From Amycolatopsis lexingtonensis (lineage in GTDB: Bacteria > Actinomycetota > Actinomycetes > Mycobacteriales > Pseudonocardiaceae), in NCBI RefSeq assembly GCF_014873755.1, contig NZ_JADBEG010000001.1, positions 684,501 to 748,500 of the forward strand: DNA of 64,000 nucleotides, read 5' to 3'. Both the position numbers and the translations under genes were made by a program. Positions 60,268 to 64,000 of this stretch are shown one piece after another. Positions within the stretch are counted from its first letter, which is position 1; every line of letters starts with the position of its first letter. Under the pieces are notes generated by a model that saw nothing but the letters and a program-made list of their open reading frames with translations, was not told the DNA's origin and made no database searches.

Positions 60268-61275
60268 TCAGGCCTGGTCGGGGAGGTAGCGGAGGATGTG
60301 CAGCAGGCCGCGCTCGTCGACCACCGACGGATCCGGGGCCACGCACCCGCGCAGCTCGGCCAGGACGGCGTCGGTGTCGAGGCCGGCGCCGATCAGCACC
60401 AGCTCGGTGCGGTGCGGCTCCCGCGCGGGCCACGGCGAACGCGCCAGCTGCACGAAGCCGCCGACCGTGTGCAGGTGGAAGCGGGCGTCGATGCCGAAGT
60501 CGGCCTGGCCCTTCATGCGGTAGAGCCCGGCCGGGCGGCGCTCCAGGAAGTCCACGAACGCGCGGGGCGCCAGTGGCGTCTCGGCCGTGAACGTGACCGT
60601 CTGGTAGCTCGCGTGCAGGTGCTCGGCGTGGTCGTGCTCCTCGCGCAGGTCGTCGAACGACAGCTGGCCGACGCGCTCACCGCGGGGTTCGGGGTCGAAG
60701 AACAGCCTCGGGTCGACGCGGCCGTGCTCGGTGACCAGCAGCGGACGGCCGGGTGCCAGCTCTTCGACGACCGCCGTCAGCTTCGCGAGCGTTTCGGCGG
60801 ACACCCGGTCGGCCTTGTTCAGCACCACGAGGTCGGCCAGCCGCAGGTGGTCGGCCAGTTCGGGGTGGCGCTCGCGGGCCGCTTCGAACTCGGCCGCGTC
60901 CACGACCTCGGCGAGCCCGCCGTAGCGGATGTCCGGGTTCTCGCTGGCGATCATCAGCCGGATGAGGTCGCGGGGCTCGGCGATGCCGCTGGCCTCGACC
61001 ACGATGACGTCGATGCCCGCTTCGGCCGAGGAGAGCCGGCCGAGCATCGCGTCCAGGCCGCTCGCGTCGACCGCGCAGCACAGGCAGCCGTTGCCGAGCG
61101 AAACCATCGTGTCGACCTGGCCGGCGACCGCGAGCGCGTCGACGTTCACCTGGCCGAAGTCGTTGACCACGACGCCGACCCGGGCGCCTTCGCGGTTGGC
61201 GAGCAGGTGGTTGAGCAGCGTCGTCTTGCCCGCGCCGAGGAACCCGGCGACGAGGACCACGGGAATCGGGCTCAC
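60268..61275 (-). CDS. COG0523 (CobW/ZNG1-like) GTPase
   Basis: A 335-residue G3E GTPase. Walker A GFLGAGKTTL at residues 11-20, the metal-binding CxCC at C64-C66-C67 (GNGCLCC), VVEASGIAEP (Walker B region) and VLNKADRVS. The C-terminal CobW domain holds a His-rich EEHDHAEHLHASY, typical of zinc metallochaperones. Such proteins deliver metal to client enzymes when it is scarce. The GTG start at 61275 (SPIPVVLVAG) is taken, the upstream frame being Arg/Pro-rich. No Zur box was identified. Confidence 0.87.
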   Translation of the reverse strand: MSPIPVVLVAGFLGAGKTTLLNHLLANREGARVGVVVNDFGQVNVDALAVAGQVDTMVSLGNGCLCCAVDASGLDAMLGRLSSAEAGIDVIVVEASGIAEPRDLIRLMIASENPDIRYGGLAEVVDAAEFEAARERHPELADHLRLADLVVLNKADRVSAETLAKLTAVVEELAPGRPLLVTEHGRVDPRLFFDPEPRGERVGQLSFDDLREEHDHAEHLHASYQTVTFTAETPLAPRAFVDFLERRPAGLYRMKGQADFGIDARFHLHTVGGFVQLARSPWPAREPHRTELVLIGAGLDTDAVLAELRGCVAPDPSVVDERGLLHILRYLPDQA

Positions 61276-61640
61276 GCACCCGACTCTAACGGCGCGCGCG
61301 GGCGCGCTGATACATGGGGGACCGCGGCCGCGAAAGGCCGTCCGCCGAAATCCCACGAAAAGGTGAAAGGCCGTTTCCGGGAAAGGATCACGGTGCTCGC
61401 GCAGTCCACTGTGATCGATTGACTGGAAATGCGCAGCGCCATGTCCGAATGACGCTTGGTAGCAGTGATTCTCCCGGAGTTTTCCCTGGTTGAAGCCTTA
61501 TTCAAGCATTGTCGGTGTGGAATTCACGATCGGGGGAGTGCGGCACGCGAATCGTGGGGTACTCTCCTCCGCCTGGCCGGAGGTGCCGGGGGCGGCAGTA
61601 CCTCCAGGCCCGCTCGTCGTCGGCGACCATCGGAGGAACG
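61276..61640. other. non-coding region upstream of the nitric oxide synthase locus
   Basis: No gene is seen in these 365 bases. They hold inverted repeats: CACGAT (61525-61530) with ATCGTG (61551-61556), TTGAA/TTCAA around 61490-61505, and CCTCC (61566-61570) with GGAGG (61579-61583). Any may serve as operators or attenuator stems for the downstream NOS unit. No known riboswitch was recognised. Confidence 0.45.
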
Positions 61641-61697
61641 GTGAACCTTTTCGTCGGGATGCAGAGCACGATTCCGGAGAGTGGGGAAGCACGGTGA
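61641..61697 (+). CDS. leader peptide overlapping the nos start
   Basis: An 18-residue ORF, MNLFVGMQSTIPESGEAR, begins with GTG 61641 behind a strong CGGAGGAA Shine-Dalgarno. Its TGA overlaps the GTG of the nitric oxide synthase (GTGA). It probably couples translation to the synthase gene or senses some signal as a leader. It is too short to be recognised, and the peptide itself may have no function. Confidence 0.5.
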   Translation: MNLFVGMQSTIPESGEAR

Positions 61698-62860
61698 CCG
61701 TTACACCTGAGCGGGTGACGGCACCGCTGCCGCTTTACCCTCAGCGCGTCTCGGGGGAACAGAGCGTCAATTCCGCGGAAGCGGAAGAATTCCTGGACCG
61801 GATGTTCGCGGAGGGCGCCGCCGAAGAAGGCGACCGGTTCGAGAACCGGCTCGCCGAAGTCCGGGCGGAAATCGCCGAAACGGGAACCTACCGCCACACC
61901 GCGGCCGAGCTGGCGTACGGCGCGCGCACCGCGTGGCGCAACTCGGCCCGCTGCATCGGCAGGCTGTACTGGCGCAGTCTCCGGATCCGCGACCGGCGGC
62001 GGGTCACCGACCCCGCGGCGATCGCCGGCGAATGCGTCGCCCACCTGCGCCAGGCCACCCGCGGCGGGCGCATCCGGCCGACGGTCACCGTCTTCGCGCC
62101 CGACACGCCGGGCACGCCGGGGCCGCGCATCCACAACGAGCAGCTGATCCGCTACGCCGGCTACCGCCTCGACGACGGCTCGGTCCTCGGCGACCCCCGG
62201 TACACCGGGTTCACCGAACGGGTGCGAAGACTCGGCTGGCGCCCGCCGGAGCGCAGAGGCTCCTTCGACGTCCTCCCGCTGCTGGTCGAGGCGCGCCCCG
62301 GGGAGCCGCGGCTGTTCACGCTGCCCGCGGACGCCGTGCTGGAGGTCCCGCTCACCCACCCCGACCACCGCTGGTTCGCCGGTCTCGGCCTGCGCTGGCA
62401 CGCCGTGCCCGCGATCAGCGACATGCCGCTGGAGATCGGCGGGGTCACCTACCCCGCGGCGCCGTTCAACGGCTGGTACCTCGGCACCGAGATCGGCGCC
62501 CGGAACCTGGCCGACGAGCAGCGCTACGACCTGCTGCCGGTCGTCGCCGAGCTGATGGGCCTGCCGACGTCGTGCGAGCGCACGCTGTGGCGCGACCGGG
62601 CGCTGGTCGAGCTGACCCTGGCGGTCCAGCACTCGTTCGACGCCGCCAGCGTGACCATCGCCGACCACCACACCGAGTCGCGCCGGTTCCTGGCCCACCT
62701 CGAACGCGAGGAGCGGGCGGGCCGCCGGTGCCCGGCCGACTGGAGCTGGATCGTGCCGCCGGTGTCCGGTGGCCAGACCGCCGTGTTCCACCGCTACTAC
62801 GACGAGCCCGACCCGGCGCTGCGCCCGGCGTTCTTGCCGCCCGCGGCCACCGGAGGGTGA
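61694..62860 (+). CDS. nos: nitric oxide synthase oxygenase (bacterial NOS)
   Basis: A 388-residue bacterial NOS oxygenase domain. The proximal heme cysteine is C87 in WRNSARCIGRLYW. The substrate arginine glutamate is E266 in NGWYLGTEIGARNLAD. LADEQRYDLLPVVAE and ADHHTESRRFLAHLE are further family blocks. It lacks the reductase domain of animal NOS and needs an outside electron donor. It makes NO and citrulline from arginine through N-hydroxyarginine. The GTG start at 61694 has GGGGAAG about 6 nt upstream and overlaps the leader ORF. A longer frame to 61490 is rejected since it overlaps that leader. Confidence 0.93.
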   Translation: MTVTPERVTAPLPLYPQRVSGEQSVNSAEAEEFLDRMFAEGAAEEGDRFENRLAEVRAEIAETGTYRHTAAELAYGARTAWRNSARCIGRLYWRSLRIRDRRRVTDPAAIAGECVAHLRQATRGGRIRPTVTVFAPDTPGTPGPRIHNEQLIRYAGYRLDDGSVLGDPRYTGFTERVRRLGWRPPERRGSFDVLPLLVEARPGEPRLFTLPADAVLEVPLTHPDHRWFAGLGLRWHAVPAISDMPLEIGGVTYPAAPFNGWYLGTEIGARNLADEQRYDLLPVVAELMGLPTSCERTLWRDRALVELTLAVQHSFDAASVTIADHHTESRRFLAHLEREERAGRRCPADWSWIVPPVSGGQTAVFHRYYDEPDPALRPAFLPPAATGG

Positions 62861-62965
62861 ACGGGCGGGGCCACGGAACCACGAAGAGCAACGTAAAAGC
62901 GCCCGTATGGCGGATCGTGCCCGTCCCGCGGCGCGGCTCGGTCCGCCAAGGCCGACAATGGGGGA

Positions 62966-63472
62966 ATGTCCCTGGTCCTCGTCGCCTACGCCGGGCGCCA
63001 CGGCGGAACCCGGCAGATCGCCGAGGTGATCGCCGCCGAGCTCGGCGGGACCGGCCTGACCGTCGACGTGCGCGACGCCGCCGACGTCGCCGGGGTCGAG
63101 GACTACGCCGCGGTCGTCGTCGGCAGCGCCCTGTACTACCACCGGTGGCGCCCGGAGGCGGTCCGGCTGCTGGAGCGCAACGCCCGGGCGCTGGCCGAGC
63201 GCCCGGTCTGGCTGTTCCACAGCGGACCGTGCGGCCCGGGCGCCGCCGGACGGCAGGTCAGCCTGCCGCCGAACGTGGCGCTGCTGGCCGCGCGCATCGA
63301 CGCCGAACGCACCGCGACCTTCGGCGGGCGCCTCGACCCGGCGACCGTGCGCGGCCTGGTCCCGCGCCTGTTCGCGGCCGGGCGGCGGGCCGGCGACTTC
63401 CGCGACTGGGACCGGATCAAGGCCTGGGCCCGGGACGTCGGGCGCCGGGTCCGCACCCGCGTCTCGCTCTGA
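62966..63472 (+). CDS. flavodoxin-domain protein
   Basis: A 168-residue flavodoxin-like protein. The phosphate loop AYAGRHGGTRQIAEVIA replaces the usual SxTGNT motif, VVVGSALYYHRW is the second loop, and FHSGPCGPG and DWDRIKAWARDV complete the domain (HemG/protoporphyrinogen-oxidase-like). It starts 105 bases after the NOS gene on the same strand, so it may supply electrons to it or act in heme synthesis. The small protein size fits a single FMN domain. Confidence 0.82.
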   Translation: MSLVLVAYAGRHGGTRQIAEVIAAELGGTGLTVDVRDAADVAGVEDYAAVVVGSALYYHRWRPEAVRLLERNARALAERPVWLFHSGPCGPGAAGRQVSLPPNVALLAARIDAERTATFGGRLDPATVRGLVPRLFAAGRRAGDFRDWDRIKAWARDVGRRVRTRVSL

Positions 63473-63549
63473 CCCTTGCCCGCCCCCGGCGGTGAGTGCT
63501 AAACCCTGCCTGCGGTCTTCCGGTGAACAACCGACGGGACGGGGCAAAC

Positions 63550-64000
63550 GTGACGGAACGCAAAGCGGAAGCGGAATCGGCTCCGGCGAAGAAAGCGCTT
63601 ACATCCGATCAGCGCAACGCCTTCCTCGCGGCGCTGCTCGGCTGGAGCATGGACTCGTTCGACTACTTCCTCGTCGTCTTCGTCCTGGCGGACATCGCCA
63701 AGGACAAGTCGTTCGGCGCGACGGCGACGCAGCTGGCGTTCATCACCACGGCCACGCTGGTGATGCGCCCGGTCGGCGCGCTGCTGTTCGGCCTGTGGGC
63801 CGACCGGGTGGGCCGGCGGATCCCGCTGATGGCCGACGTCCTGCTGTACTCGGTGGCCGGCCTGCTCTGCGCGTTCGCCCCGAACTTCACCGTGCTGCTC
63901 GTCCTGCGGTTCGTCTACGGCATCGGCATGGGCGGCGAGTGGGGCCTCGGCGCGGCACTGGCGATGGAGAAGATCCCGGTGGCCCGCCGCGGGTTCTTCT
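63550..64000 (+). CDS. MFS metabolite:H+ symporter (3'-truncated by window)
   Basis: The first 150 residues of an MFS transporter. After a charged N-terminus (TERKAEAESAPAKKA), helix 1 reads LLGWSMDSFDYFLVVFVLAD. Then comes motif A GLWADRVGRRIPL and YGIGMGGEWGLGAAL, the mark of the metabolite:H+ symporter / sialate-lactate (SHS) group. It would import a carboxylate with protons. The GTG start has ACGGGGC a few bases upstream. The rest lies beyond the window. Confidence 0.85.
   Translation, partial: MTERKAEAESAPAKKALTSDQRNAFLAALLGWSMDSFDYFLVVFVLADIAKDKSFGATATQLAFITTATLVMRPVGALLFGLWADRVGRRIPLMADVLLYSVAGLLCAFAPNFTVLLVLRFVYGIGMGGEWGLGAALAMEKIPVARRGFF

Noticed and set aside
61490..62860. NOS start at the upstream ATG 61490
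   Set aside because: The added 68 residues are not NOS-like, and a well-placed ribosome site and GTG at 61694 give the usual bacterial NOS length.

Overview
The window is very GC-rich, densely packed actinobacterial DNA. The sequence suggests Pseudonocardiales, most likely Amycolatopsis or a close relative. The grounds are codon use, a complete mycofactocin locus, many TetR/MarR/ROK/LacI regulators, F420-type and mycothiol-era enzyme families, and dispersed palindromes built on GAATGAGTCATTC. The genus is inference; no rRNA or tRNA gene was seen.

Layout. 1-6.7 kb: tail of a ricin-type lectin protein, a secreted PAF-acetylhydrolase-like hydrolase, a P1-family aminopeptidase with its TetR and a divergent APC permease, and a SIR2-domain protein that may be a phage-defence NADase. 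7-13.3 kb: mycofactocin locus mftR / mftA-B-C-E-SDR-F-D, every plus-strand junction overlapping, with paired operator-like sites between mftR and mftA and a perfect 18-bp-stem terminator over the mftD stop codon. 13.3-17.3 kb: snapalysin-type protease, a DHA2 drug exporter with TetR and a large palindromic operator, and a methyltransferase. 17.3-23.9 kb: ROK repressor divergent from an APC permease / GH2 exo-glycosidase / ROK kinase operon. 24-30 kb: membrane protein, MFS exporter, CPA1 antiporter, universal stress protein, and a DHA2 exporter divergent from a TetR with two tandem operators.

30-39.2 kb stands out. It is less GC-biased at third codon positions and carries one long minus-strand, mostly overlapping operon: a membrane-anchored P-loop NTPase with nine 42-residue TPR repeats, a cysteine-synthase-like PLP enzyme, a serine O-acetyltransferase, a PatB/MalY-type aminotransferase, an Asp/Glu racemase and an ATP-grasp ligase related to the PGM1 peptide ligases. 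The logic is to activate serine, replace the beta-substituent, racemise or transaminate, then ligate. This fits a small unassigned amino-acid or peptide natural-product pathway and is the best candidate here for an undescribed system. A decayed reading frame and a perfect 32-bp palindrome lie downstream.

39.2-61 kb is accessory and housekeeping: beta-lactamase-fold esterase, an orphan ATP-synthase c-subunit paralogue, LacI-AraC regulators beside a secreted PNGase-A-like protein, cytochrome P450, DUF1152, AlkB under a LexA-type box, RibD-C reductase, RluA-type pseudouridine synthase, OhrR/MarR, LLM oxidoreductase, TetR-cupin, a DHA2 exporter, DUF1015, DinB, a split NHEJ-type ligase plus polymerase pair, and a COG0523 GTPase. 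61.6-63.5 kb: a bacterial nitric oxide synthase oxygenase preceded by an overlapping 18-residue leader ORF and followed by a flavodoxin-domain protein that may feed it electrons. The window ends inside an MFS transporter gene.
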